Shown here one piece after another: positions 20,189 through 29,149 of a stretch of DNA of 32,523 bases. How positions within the stretch are numbered: position 1 is the stretch's first letter; each line of letters starts with the position of its first letter. The notes under the pieces are model-generated. The model worked only from the letters and a program-made list of their open reading frames with translations, made no database searches and was not told where the DNA came from. The DNA is from Bacteroidota bacterium. Its GTDB lineage: Bacteria; Bacteroidota; Bacteroidia; Bacteroidales; DTGW01. The translations under genes were made by a program, and so were the position numbers. The stretch is from the NCBI GenBank assembly GCA_020049015.1, contig JAIFLP010000062.1:1-32523 (forward strand), written 5' to 3'.

Positions 20189-20953
20189 TCAAATTTTATC
20201 CTTCAGAGACCATTTTACAGCCAATGCAGCTCCTACAATTCCAGCATTATTCATAAGTTGAGCGGGAACCAAACTGCATTTTGTATTGAGTGTAAAATCA
20301 TATTTTGAATAATGTTTGCTTACCCCTCCGCCTATAATGATTAAATCAGGCCAAAATAAACTTTCCATGTAAGTAAGGTATTCATTGAATCTCTTACCCC
20401 AATCGGTCCAACTTAAATCTAATTTTTGTCTTGTGGCATCGGATGCATATTGCTCAGCTTCCTGTCCGTTTGGTAAAATAAGGTGACCTAACTCAGTATT
20501 TTCAACCACGTTACCATTGGAAAACAAAACGGTTCCAATACCGGTTCCAACAGTAATAATGAGTACAACTCCGCGTTTATCTTTTCCTGCTCCAAATTTC
20601 ATTTCAGCAAGACCTGCGGCATCTGCATCATTAATTATTCTAACCGGGCTTTTGGTTTGTTGACTGATAAGCGCTTCTATATTGGTTCCTATAAAAGACT
20701 TGTCAACGTTAGCTGCGGTTTTGGAAATTCCGCCCTGTATTACAGCGGGAAATCCAACCCCAATGGGGCCTTTCCATTCAAAATGCGATGCAATCTGGCT
20801 AATTACATCTGCTACAGCATCAGGTGTTGGAGCGTCCGGTGTAGGTATCCTGTAACGTTCAGTGAGGAGTTCTCCCTTCTTAGTGTGCACAATTGCCCCC
20901 TTAATACCCGAACCTCCAACATCAATGCCTAGAATCTTCTTCAAAATCATCAT
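20189..20953 (-). CDS. ppgK: ROK-family / polyphosphate glucokinase-like kinase
   Basis: '[16 protein letters not shown]', '[15 protein letters not shown]', '[10 protein letters not shown]', '[12 protein letters not shown]'; start moved to [11 protein letters not shown]. Confidence 0.8.
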   Translation of the reverse strand: MMILKKILGIDVGGSGIKGAIVHTKKGELLTERYRIPTPDAPTPDAVADVISQIASHFEWKGPIGVGFPAVIQGGISKTAANVDKSFIGTNIEALISQQTKSPVRIINDADAAGLAEMKFGAGKDKRGVVLIITVGTGIGTVLFSNGNVVENTELGHLILPNGQEAEQYASDATRQKLDLSWTDWGKRFNEYLTYMESLFWPDLIIIGGGVSKHYSKYDFTLNTKCSLVPAQLMNNAGIVGAALAVKWSLKDKI

Positions 20954-21336
20954 TTTCTTTAAGGTAAAACCTTCTAAATCAACAACTAAATACATCAGTA
21001 TTTATAAAAACAATAATACCACTTTAATTTTGATTTAGCAAATTTTCGACTTATTAAAAGTTATTAACATTGCCGAAAATGCCTATTTTAATGTGGCTAC
21101 ATAAGACTGATAATTAGAAGGTTGGTTTTTCCTGTCAATATTGCATGCAATTAAGTCATTTTGTCGCTATGCTCACCGCAATAATTCTGCGTAATATTTT
21201 TTTATTTTAATTACATTTTGTAATGTTGCAGGCGAATTTGAGAAACAACTGTATATATAGTGTAGGGTAGTATTCATAAATTCCGGATTGGGAGGTATAG
21301 TCCTGACCGTTAGTGTATTAAACAAAATATTTTTAT

Positions 21337-22881
21337 ATGGCGTTACAAAACAAAATTGATGAGCTCCAGAAAAAAAGGGAGCAGGCTTTTCAAGGTGGCG
21401 GCGAAAAAGCTATGGAGAAGCAAAATGCAATGGGCAAATTATCCGCCCGCTCCAGAATTTTATCGATTGTAGATCTTGATTCTTTTCAAGAGTACGACTT
21501 GTTCGTTGAACATGAGGCACGTGATTTCGACATGGCTAAAAAGGTTTTGGCTGGAGATGGTGTTATTACAGGTACTGGAACCGTAAATGGTATGCCTATT
21601 TGTATTTATGCTCAGGATTTTACCGTTGCAGGTGGTTCGCTAGGTAGCATGCATGCCAAAAAAATTGTAAAAATTATGGACCATGCCCTGAAAATGAGAA
21701 TGCCTCTTATAGGTATTAACGATTCAGGTGGTGCCCGTATCCAAGAGGGTGTTAACTCATTAGCTGGTTATGGCGAAATATTTTTCCGCAATACACTGGC
21801 TTCAGGTGTTATTCCTCAAATCTCTGTTATCCTTGGTCCTTGCGCCGGTGGAGCAGTTTATTCACCTGCTTTAACCGACTACGTTTTTGTGGTAGATAAT
21901 ATTTCAAAGATGTTTATTACCGGGCCCGAAGTTATTAAAACGGTGTTGGGTGAGGAAATCTCAATGGAAGATCTAGGCGGTGCTCGTGTACATAGCGAAA
22001 TAACTGGTAATGCTCACTTCTTTGCTTATACTGAGGTAGAATGTTTCGAACAAATCAAAAAGTTACTTTCTTTTATTCCTCACAATAATCTTGAAAAACA
22101 CAGAACGCTTGAGGCTAAATTACCTAAACCCGAATTCAAAATTGGTGAAATTATCCCTGAGGATCCACGTCTACCTTACGATGTAAGAGATGTGATTAAA
22201 TCTGTAGTGGATGATTCTGATTTTTTTGAAATTCAGGAACGTTGGGCGGGTAATATAGTTATCGGTTATGGCCGTATTAATGGTCGTACTGTAGGTTTTG
22301 TTGCCAATCAACCTCTTGTGCTAGCAGGTGTTTTAGATGTTGATTCATCAAATAAAGCTGCCCGATTTATCAGATATTGCGATGCTTTTAATATTCCTAT
22401 TGTTACCTTAGTCGACCTTCCAGGTTATCTTCCAGGTGTTGATCAGGAACATGCAGGAGTTATTCGTCATGGAGCAAAAATCCTTTATGCATATAGCGAA
22501 GCTACTGTTCCTAAAATTTCTGTAATTCTCAGAAAAGCATACGGAGGTGGTTATATTGCCATGAATTCAAGACATTTACGTGCCGATTTCGTATTTGCAT
22601 GGCCTTCTGCCGAAATTGCTGTGATGGGACCTGAGGGTGCTGCCAATATCATTTTCCGTAAAGAAATAATGGAGGCTGAAAACCCCGATGAAATGAGGAG
22701 AATTAAAGTGAAGGAATATACCGAGAAATTTGCTAACCCTTATGTAGCAGCTTCTAAAGGATATGTTGATTCAGTAATTGCTCCTTCTGAAACCCGAAAA
22801 GTTGTTGCCCACGCTATTGAAGTTTCTGGCAATAAATTTATTGGCGGACCAAGCAAAAAACATGGCGTTCCACCTTTTTAA
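21337..22881 (+). CDS. Biotin-dependent acyl-CoA carboxyltransferase subunit (propionyl-CoA carboxylase beta / methylmalonyl-CoA carboxyltransferase-like)
   Basis: 'INDSGGARIQEGVNSLAGYGEIFFRN', 'GPCAGGAVYSPALTDYVFVV', 'LVDLPGYLPGVDQEHAGVIRHGAKILYAYSEA'. Confidence 0.93.
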   Translation: MALQNKIDELQKKREQAFQGGGEKAMEKQNAMGKLSARSRILSIVDLDSFQEYDLFVEHEARDFDMAKKVLAGDGVITGTGTVNGMPICIYAQDFTVAGGSLGSMHAKKIVKIMDHALKMRMPLIGINDSGGARIQEGVNSLAGYGEIFFRNTLASGVIPQISVILGPCAGGAVYSPALTDYVFVVDNISKMFITGPEVIKTVLGEEISMEDLGGARVHSEITGNAHFFAYTEVECFEQIKKLLSFIPHNNLEKHRTLEAKLPKPEFKIGEIIPEDPRLPYDVRDVIKSVVDDSDFFEIQERWAGNIVIGYGRINGRTVGFVANQPLVLAGVLDVDSSNKAARFIRYCDAFNIPIVTLVDLPGYLPGVDQEHAGVIRHGAKILYAYSEATVPKISVILRKAYGGGYIAMNSRHLRADFVFAWPSAEIAVMGPEGAANIIFRKEIMEAENPDEMRRIKVKEYTEKFANPYVAASKGYVDSVIAPSETRKVVAHAIEVSGNKFIGGPSKKHGVPPF

Positions 22882-22885
22882 TTAT

Positions 22886-23209
22886 ATGCAAATGAAGCAG
22901 TTTAATGATTTAAAACCCATTAATATTATGGGTACAGAATATCTTACCACTTTTACTAAGGCATACGAGAAACGCACCAATTGGGTGAAAAATAATCCCA
23001 AGCATATTTGTTCTTATATTCCAGGAACCATTTTGGAAATCAAGGTTAAAGAAGGTATGGTAGTTAAAGAAGGTCAGGAAATCCTTATTTTAGAGTCTAT
23101 GAAAATGGCTAATAAAATTAAGTCTCCTGCAAATGGAACTATCAAGGTTATTCATGTTACTTCTGGTGATAGAATACCTAAGGGCTTTTTAATGTTTGAA
23201 TTAGTGTAA
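22886..23209 (+). CDS. Biotin carrier (biotinyl/lipoyl attachment) protein
   Basis: 'SYIPGTILEIKVKEGMVVKEGQEILILESMKMANKIKSPANGTIKVIHV' with ESMKM biotinylation site; start chosen 4 nt after upstream stop. Confidence 0.88.
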   Translation: MQMKQFNDLKPINIMGTEYLTTFTKAYEKRTNWVKNNPKHICSYIPGTILEIKVKEGMVVKEGQEILILESMKMANKIKSPANGTIKVIHVTSGDRIPKGFLMFELV

Positions 23210-23236
23210 AATCTGAATCAAGGCTCAATTATTATA

Positions 23237-23269
23237 AAGCAGGTGCTATTTATGGTACCTGCTTTTTTT
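23237..23269 (+). terminator. Intrinsic terminator after biotin carrier gene
   Basis: AAGCAGGT (23237-23244) / ACCTGCTT (23257-23264) plus T run. Confidence 0.8.
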
Positions 23270-24086
23270 ATAAATAGCTCTCAAATACAGAATGATCCTT
23301 AAATTCCTTTTTTAACGCAATTTCATATTTGAAAATTCCAAATACCGAACTTCCACTTCCCGACATAGAAGCAAAGAGGGCTCCGAATTCATATAACTTA
23401 CTCTTTATTTCACTTATTTCTGGATGCTTTATAAAAACTGGCGCTTCAAATGAATTGGATAAGTAATTTTTCCATTCATCTACAGGGAGTGTTCCTAAAT
23501 TTTTTAGGTTGAATTCCGATGGGTGTGGTTTTACCAAACCATATGCTTCCTTTGTTCCAACATGAATAGGTGGTACTATCAAAACTAAAAAATACCTCTT
23601 CAAATCCAAACACATAGTCTCAATTTTTTCTCCTTTTCCATGGGCATAACAAGGTTCATTATGAATAAAAAAGGCACAATCACTGCCCAATTCCGCTGCC
23701 GCTTGCAATAATTCTTGTTGGCTTTTAAAAACTTCATACTTGTTGTTAAGTATTTTTAAAGCAGAGGCAGCATCTGATGATCCACCACCCAAGCCTGATC
23801 CGAAGGGTATGTTTTTATGCAAATGAATTTGTAAAGGGGGAATGGTAGTATGTCTGCGTGCAATTTGAATGGCTTTTGATACCAAATTGTCACTTGTATT
23901 GCCAGGTATTTCCAATCCACTGGTGCTAAAACTGTCTTCTTCAGTTCCATCAGACTTTTCAATTATCTCTAATGCATCCAACCATTTTACCGGGTAAAAA
24001 ATGGTTTCAATATTATGAAATCCATCGGGTCTCTTTTCTATTACATTCAGACCGATATTGATTTTTGCATTGGGAAAAACAAGCAT
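23268..24086 (-). CDS. ispE: 4-diphosphocytidyl-2-C-methyl-D-erythritol kinase
   Basis: 'FPNAKINIGLNVIEKRPDGFHNIET', 'IPFGSGLGGGSSDAASALKILN', 'FASMSGSGSSVFGIF'. Confidence 0.95.
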   Translation of the reverse strand: MLVFPNAKINIGLNVIEKRPDGFHNIETIFYPVKWLDALEIIEKSDGTEEDSFSTSGLEIPGNTSDNLVSKAIQIARRHTTIPPLQIHLHKNIPFGSGLGGGSSDAASALKILNNKYEVFKSQQELLQAAAELGSDCAFFIHNEPCYAHGKGEKIETMCLDLKRYFLVLIVPPIHVGTKEAYGLVKPHPSEFNLKNLGTLPVDEWKNYLSNSFEAPVFIKHPEISEIKSKLYEFGALFASMSGSGSSVFGIFKYEIALKKEFKDHSVFESYL

Positions 24087-24201
24087 GCCTAATATTTATT
24101 TATTAACACTATACCTTAGTTTGATTTGGTCTTGTTGAAAAAACACGGCACCAAATTGTTCAAAGCACAATAATAGTTTATAATTTTGAGAAAAAAATAA
24201 A

Positions 24202-25752
24202 ATGGCCGGAAAATTCACTCAGAAAGCATATCAACGCAAACCAAATCCTATTCTATCTGAAGGAGGGAAAATCCCACCTCAGGCGCTTGATCTCGAAGAG
24301 GCTGTTTTAGGGGCTATTATGCTTGAAAAGGATGCCATATCAAATATTATTGATATTCTTAAGGCTGAATGTTTTTATAAAGATGCTCATCAAAAAATTT
24401 TTAAGGCTGCTTTAGATTTATCGTCTCGCCATGATCCTATTGATATGCTAACAGTAGCATCTGAATTGCGAAAAGTAGGTGAATTAGAGAATGTTGGTAA
24501 TGTTGTATATTTATCTCATCTTACTGGTCAGGTTTCTTCATCAGCTCACATTGAATATCATTCCCGCATTATTGCTCAAAAATTTATCCAAAGAGAACTG
24601 ATTCGCATAGCCAGCGACATTCAAACCCGTGCTTATGATGAGGAAATGGATGTTGAAGACTTACTCGATTATTCTGAAAATCAATTGTTTGTACTTACTT
24701 CAGGTACTTTGAGTAAAGAAATGATGTCCATCAAGGATGTATTACATAAGGCCATTAGTGATATTGAAGAAGCCAGCAAAAGAGAGGATAGCTTGAGTGG
24801 CGTTCCTAGCGGATTTACAAAATTAGATAGAATGACTTCGGGCTGGCAACGAAGTGATTTGGTTATTATCGCTGCGCGTCCTTCTATGGGGAAAACGGCA
24901 TTTATTCTTTCTATGACCCGAAATATGGCGGTTGATCATAAAAGACCCATCGCTGTTTTTTCACTTGAAATGTCGGCGGTGCAAATTGTAAATCGTTTGA
25001 TAGTAGGTGAAACTGAAATAAGTTCAGATAAAATTAGGTCGGGAAAACTTACTCAAGAGGAATGGCGTCAACTTGAATCCCGCATCAAACCATTGGAGGA
25101 AGCTCCTGTATTTATTGATGATACCGCTGGAATTTCTGTTTTTGAACTTCGGGCCAAATGCCGAAGGCTTAAAAGTCAATATGGCATAGCCATGGTGATT
25201 ATTGACTATTTGCAGCTTATGACAGGAACACCCGAAACTAAAGGCAATAGAGAGCAAGAAGTGAGTACAATATCTCGTTCGTTGAAAGCTTTGGCAAAAG
25301 AATTGGATGTGCCGGTAATAGCCCTTTCTCAGCTAAACCGTTCGGTTGAAAGCCGCGCAGGAAACAAGCGGCCGCAATTATCCGATTTACGTGAATCGGG
25401 TGCTATTGAACAAGATGCCGACGTGGTAATATTTATTCACAGACCCGAAAAGTATGGTATTGAATATTTTGATGATGAAACAGCTGCTTCTACCAAAGGT
25501 ATTGCTGAAATTATTATTGCTAAACATCGTAATGGAGCTATTGGAGATGTGAAGCTTAAGTTTGAAGACCACTTAGCTAAATTTAAAGATCTTGAAGCTA
25601 TTGATGAGTTTGGCGATTTGGGAGTAGGAAATTATCAAAGTGTTGTGGTGGGTTCAAAAATGAACAACGATGCCGTTGAATTTGATTCGCAAAGTTTTAA
25701 TAAAATGAGCATCCAGCCCAATAGCGGATTCGATCACGAAGCCCCTTTTTAA
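24202..25752 (+). CDS. dnaB: Replicative DNA helicase
   Basis: 'PPQALDLEEAVLGAIMLEKDA', 'DLVIIAARPSMGKTAFILSMTRN', 'VIIDYLQLM', 'DLRESGAIEQDADVVIFIHRPE'; no intein-like insertion. Confidence 0.97.
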   Translation: MAGKFTQKAYQRKPNPILSEGGKIPPQALDLEEAVLGAIMLEKDAISNIIDILKAECFYKDAHQKIFKAALDLSSRHDPIDMLTVASELRKVGELENVGNVVYLSHLTGQVSSSAHIEYHSRIIAQKFIQRELIRIASDIQTRAYDEEMDVEDLLDYSENQLFVLTSGTLSKEMMSIKDVLHKAISDIEEASKREDSLSGVPSGFTKLDRMTSGWQRSDLVIIAARPSMGKTAFILSMTRNMAVDHKRPIAVFSLEMSAVQIVNRLIVGETEISSDKIRSGKLTQEEWRQLESRIKPLEEAPVFIDDTAGISVFELRAKCRRLKSQYGIAMVIIDYLQLMTGTPETKGNREQEVSTISRSLKALAKELDVPVIALSQLNRSVESRAGNKRPQLSDLRESGAIEQDADVVIFIHRPEKYGIEYFDDETAASTKGIAEIIIAKHRNGAIGDVKLKFEDHLAKFKDLEAIDEFGDLGVGNYQSVVVGSKMNNDAVEFDSQSFNKMSIQPNSGFDHEAPF

Positions 25753-25754
25753 AT

Positions 25755-26447
25755 CTATAGGATGTTTTTTATTTCAAGTAGTTGCTCTATTTCGAAACTC
25801 ACTTTTTCTTGGTGTTGATTTTTAAGTGGATTGAAATATATCTGATCAATACCTGCTTTGCGCGCTCCTAAAATATCAATATGTAATTCATCGCCTATCA
25901 TGATTGATTTTTCTTTCTTTGCATTTAACGTACTTAAAGCATGATAGAAAATTCTAACATCGGGCTTTACATAACCGCTGTTATCAGAGGTAATGATTTT
26001 CTTAAAATATTTTTCAATATGGCAATTTCGTAATTTCCTATATTGTACATCGTCAAAACCATTGGTTAAAATAGCCATTTGATAATTTGAATTCAAATAG
26101 TCAAGTAGTTCTATACAACCTTCTATCAAATGGGTCTTGCTGGGTATAATGTCTATATACATTTGGTTTAAAACCATAGGATCAATATTATTGCTTATCC
26201 CACATTCTTCTAAGGTTAATGTAAAACGATTTCTTAGCAGTAATTCTTTTGATATCGCTCCTTGTTTATATAATTCCCATTGACCTATATTATGCTTATC
26301 AAAGACAGTCATAAACATTTCTGTGCTACAATACTTTTCTACCTGTATTGCTTCAGAAATCTCTACCATGGTTTCATTCATGTTTTTATTGTAATCCCAA
26401 AGTGTTCGGTCGAGATCAAAATAAAGATATGCATACTTGCTTTTCAT
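25755..26447 (-). CDS. HAD-superfamily hydrolase (YjjG-like nucleotidase)
   Basis: 'YLYFDLDRTLWDYNKN', 'MAILTNGFDDVQYRKL', 'VKPDVRIFYHALS', 'MIGDELHIDILGARKAGI'. Confidence 0.9.
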   Translation of the reverse strand: MKSKYAYLYFDLDRTLWDYNKNMNETMVEISEAIQVEKYCSTEMFMTVFDKHNIGQWELYKQGAISKELLLRNRFTLTLEECGISNNIDPMVLNQMYIDIIPSKTHLIEGCIELLDYLNSNYQMAILTNGFDDVQYRKLRNCHIEKYFKKIITSDNSGYVKPDVRIFYHALSTLNAKKEKSIMIGDELHIDILGARKAGIDQIYFNPLKNQHQEKVSFEIEQLLEIKNIL

Positions 26448-26576
26448 GTTACAAATATATGAAATTTATTAAATTCATATATAGCTGAAATTTAAGTGTA
26501 TAGCATTTTTATCAATTTTTTATAAGCCCTGAAATAAATAAAAATGATTGTTTGAGTAAAAAAAAGCAACATTAAG

Positions 26577-26607
26577 TTTGATTTTATTTGCATAGTTACT
26601 ATATTTG
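26577..26607 (+). promoter_or_regulatory. Bacteroidota-type promoter upstream of RRM gene
   Basis: TTTG (26577-26580), 19-nt spacer, TATATTTG (26600-26607). Confidence 0.7.
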
Positions 26608-26715
26608 TATATGTAGGAGTGTTGTATGGTTTTTATTTTGGTCTCTTCTCAAATTGAATATCCTCAATGATACTGTACGCTTATTTTTTTATTAATTTTT
26701 TAATTTTTTTAGTTT

Positions 26716-27108
26716 ATGAACATTTTTGTTGCAAATTTGAATCTCAGTATTCAAAATGATCAATTGAAACAATTGTTTGAAGATTATGGCCAGGTTGATT
26801 CTGCTAAGGTAATCATGGATCGCCAAACCAATCGTTCAAAAGGGTATGGCTTTGTTGAAATGCCTAATGAAGAAGAAGGTCTAAAAGCAATTCAGGAGTT
26901 AGATGGCGCTGAAGTTGATGGAAGACCAATTACTTGTAAAAAAGCACGTCCTAAAGAAGAAGGAGGAGGCGGTGGCCGCGAAGGTGGTTTCCGTTCTAAC
27001 AATCGCGGTGGCGGTGGTGGTGGATACCAACGTCGTCCAGGTGGTGGCGGTGGCGACCGTGGTGATCGCGGTGGTAATCGTTTTTCTAGTAGAGTAGAAC
27101 GTCAATAA
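26716..27108 (+). CDS. RRM RNA-binding protein with Gly/Arg-rich tail
   Basis: RNP2 'IFVANLNL', RNP1 'KGYGFVEM', C-terminal GGGGGREGGFRSNNRGGGGGGYQRRPGGGGGDRGDRGG. Confidence 0.95.
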   Translation: MNIFVANLNLSIQNDQLKQLFEDYGQVDSAKVIMDRQTNRSKGYGFVEMPNEEEGLKAIQELDGAEVDGRPITCKKARPKEEGGGGGREGGFRSNNRGGGGGGYQRRPGGGGGDRGDRGGNRFSSRVERQ

Positions 27109-27109
27109 T

Positions 27110-27826
27110 CTATATGATCGATTCTAAGGGGTTGGCACTGTCAACCCCTTTTTTGTTTTCTTTTCCTGAAAGTACAATTACAAATTCTCCTTTCGTTCCC
27201 TTTTGCTCAAAATAATGTATTACTTCTGATAAGCTGCCTCTCACTGTTTCTTCAAATTGCTTGCTTATCTCCCTCGAAATACTTACCCTTCTGTCTTCTC
27301 CCGATATTTCTCTAATTTGTGTGAGCGTTTTTATGATCCTATAAGGCGATTCGTAAAAAATAATAGTGCGCTTTTCTTCAACAATCTCTCTTATCTTGGT
27401 TTGTCGCCCTTTTTTTATGGGTAAAAATCCTTCAAATACAAATGTGTCAGATGGAAGGCCTGAATTTACCAATGCAGGTATCAAGGCAGTTGCTCCAGGT
27501 AAACAATCAATCTGTATATCTTCTGTAATACATGCTCTTACAATCAAAAATCCTGGGTCTGATATCGAGGGTGTTCCCGCATCAGATATCAATGCTGCAT
27601 TTTCACCATTTTTAAGTCTTTGAATTATTTTTTCCAGACTCTTATGTTCATTAAATTTATGATAAGCAAACATGGGTTTGCTTATTTCAAAATGCTTTAA
27701 CAATACCGATGAGGTTCTCGTATCTTCTGCCAATATAAAATCTACTTCTTTTAAAACCCGCAATGCCCTCAATGTAATATCTTCAAGATTTCCTACAGGG
27801 GTGGGTACAATATATAATCGACTCAT
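27110..27826 (-). CDS. rsmI: 16S rRNA (cytidine(1402)-2'-O)-methyltransferase
   Basis: 'MSRLYIVPTPVGNLEDITLRALRVLKEVDFILAEDTRTSSVLL', 'LISDAGTPSISDPGFLIVRAC'. Confidence 0.95.
   Translation of the reverse strand: MSRLYIVPTPVGNLEDITLRALRVLKEVDFILAEDTRTSSVLLKHFEISKPMFAYHKFNEHKSLEKIIQRLKNGENAALISDAGTPSISDPGFLIVRACITEDIQIDCLPGATALIPALVNSGLPSDTFVFEGFLPIKKGRQTKIREIVEEKRTIIFYESPYRIIKTLTQIREISGEDRRVSISREISKQFEETVRGSLSEVIHYFEQKGTKGEFVIVLSGKENKKGVDSANPLESII
27126..27155 (+). terminator. Intrinsic terminator of RRM gene, inside the 3' end of convergent rsmI
   Basis: AAGGGGTTG-gcactgt-CAACCCCTT followed by T run. Confidence 0.8.
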
Positions 27827-28488
27827 TTTCTATACCTCCTTTTTAAGAGATTTAGTAACGAAATTACATGCTCATTCTGTTCATCCCAATGAAAATGATT
27901 GTTAATGTATGTTATAGATTCTTCAATACTGTTCATTTCATTGAATGCTTCAATGCTTTTATGATACAATGCTGCATTGTTATTAAATAGTTCGCGTGTG
28001 TACAAAAACCGATCGTTGATGCCTATCGCTTTAAAAAGATCTTGAATGGCTATTCCCTGAATAGTTTCAGAAGAGTATTGCTGTTTAGAGGCCTTTTCTA
28101 TACTGTCATTAATGGTAAGACTTTTCTGATTCAACTTTTCTGCGATAATTTCCTGTTCCTTCTTAGGTCCGTTTACAGGTTCCTTCGCTACAATATTTAC
28201 TTCATTTTGAGAATCCTGAATCTCCAATATCAATGATGCTGCAACAGGTTTCTGTTCTTTTAGATTTTCAGTAATTTCAGTTTTTTGAATGGCTGGTTTT
28301 TCATCTTGCAGTTTTTGCGAAGATGGAATGAATTCGCTATTTATGGTTTTAACTTCTGAATAAACAGCCCTTATGCTCTCTAGCACAATGTCTTTTTCAA
28401 TTTCACTCCAATTTCCATTTTGACTTTTTATTTGTTTAATGATGCTTTCTAACTGCTTTATAATTTCTGTACCTTTCATCGCACTCAT
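27823..28488 (-). CDS. Hypothetical protein, 4-nt overlap with rsmI
   Basis: 221-aa ORF whose stop overlaps the rsmI start (ATGA). Confidence 0.75.
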   Translation of the reverse strand: MSAMKGTEIIKQLESIIKQIKSQNGNWSEIEKDIVLESIRAVYSEVKTINSEFIPSSQKLQDEKPAIQKTEITENLKEQKPVAASLILEIQDSQNEVNIVAKEPVNGPKKEQEIIAEKLNQKSLTINDSIEKASKQQYSSETIQGIAIQDLFKAIGINDRFLYTRELFNNNAALYHKSIEAFNEMNSIEESITYINNHFHWDEQNEHVISLLNLLKRRYRK

Positions 28489-28573
28489 TTTTTGATTTCT
28501 TTTTTAATATCTCAGCGAAATAACTTTAATTTGTAAATTAATAAATAATAATCTGAATTTTAAAGAAATTTGA

Positions 28574-29149
28574 ATGTTTATTGAAGCAAATGCTAATCTT
28601 AGAAACGAAAGCGGATGTATTGAGGTGATAACAGGGTCAATGTTTTCTGGAAAAACAGAGGAATTGTTACGACGGCTCAAGAGAGCCAGTTATGCGCATC
28701 AAGGTGTTGCTTTGTTTAAGCATGCTTCCGATAAGCGATATTCTCTAACTGATGTAGTTACTCATGATGAGCAATCTTTTCGAGCCATTGCAATAAATAA
28801 TTCTTCTGAAATAATACCTTGGCTAAAGCAAGAGTCTGTAGTGGCTATTGATGAAGCTCAATTTTTTGATTTGGAATTGGCTGTAGTTTGCAATCAATTA
28901 GCCAACTCAGGCATTCGTATGATTGTTGCTGGGTTGGATATGGATTTTCTCGGTAAACCTTTTGGCCCTATCCCTGAATTGCTTGCTAATGCCGATTTTA
29001 TTACTAAACTCAAAGCAATTTGTGTATCTTGCGGTAATCTTGCGCATTTTTCTCATCGAAAATCCTCTGAAAATGAATTGATAGTTACCGGTGCGTATAA
29101 TATTTACGAACCTTTGTGCAGGTTTTGTTATCAAAAAGCAATGAAATGA
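28574..29149 (+). CDS. tdk: Thymidine kinase
   Basis: 'GCIEVITGSMFSGKTEELLRRLKRA', 'VVAIDEAQFFD', 'ICVSCGNLAHFSHRK'. Confidence 0.95.
   Translation: MFIEANANLRNESGCIEVITGSMFSGKTEELLRRLKRASYAHQGVALFKHASDKRYSLTDVVTHDEQSFRAIAINNSSEIIPWLKQESVVAIDEAQFFDLELAVVCNQLANSGIRMIVAGLDMDFLGKPFGPIPELLANADFITKLKAICVSCGNLAHFSHRKSSENELIVTGAYNIYEPLCRFCYQKAMK

Noticed and set aside
21000-21336. Long intergenic region upstream of the carboxyltransferase gene as a riboswitch or ncRNA
   Set aside because: No convincing stem set, terminator or promoter found by eye; no positive evidence.
26899-27105. ORFs overlapping the Gly-rich tail of the RRM gene on other frames
   Set aside because: Repetitive Thr/Ala or Val/Ala composition comes from GGT/GGC repeat codons.
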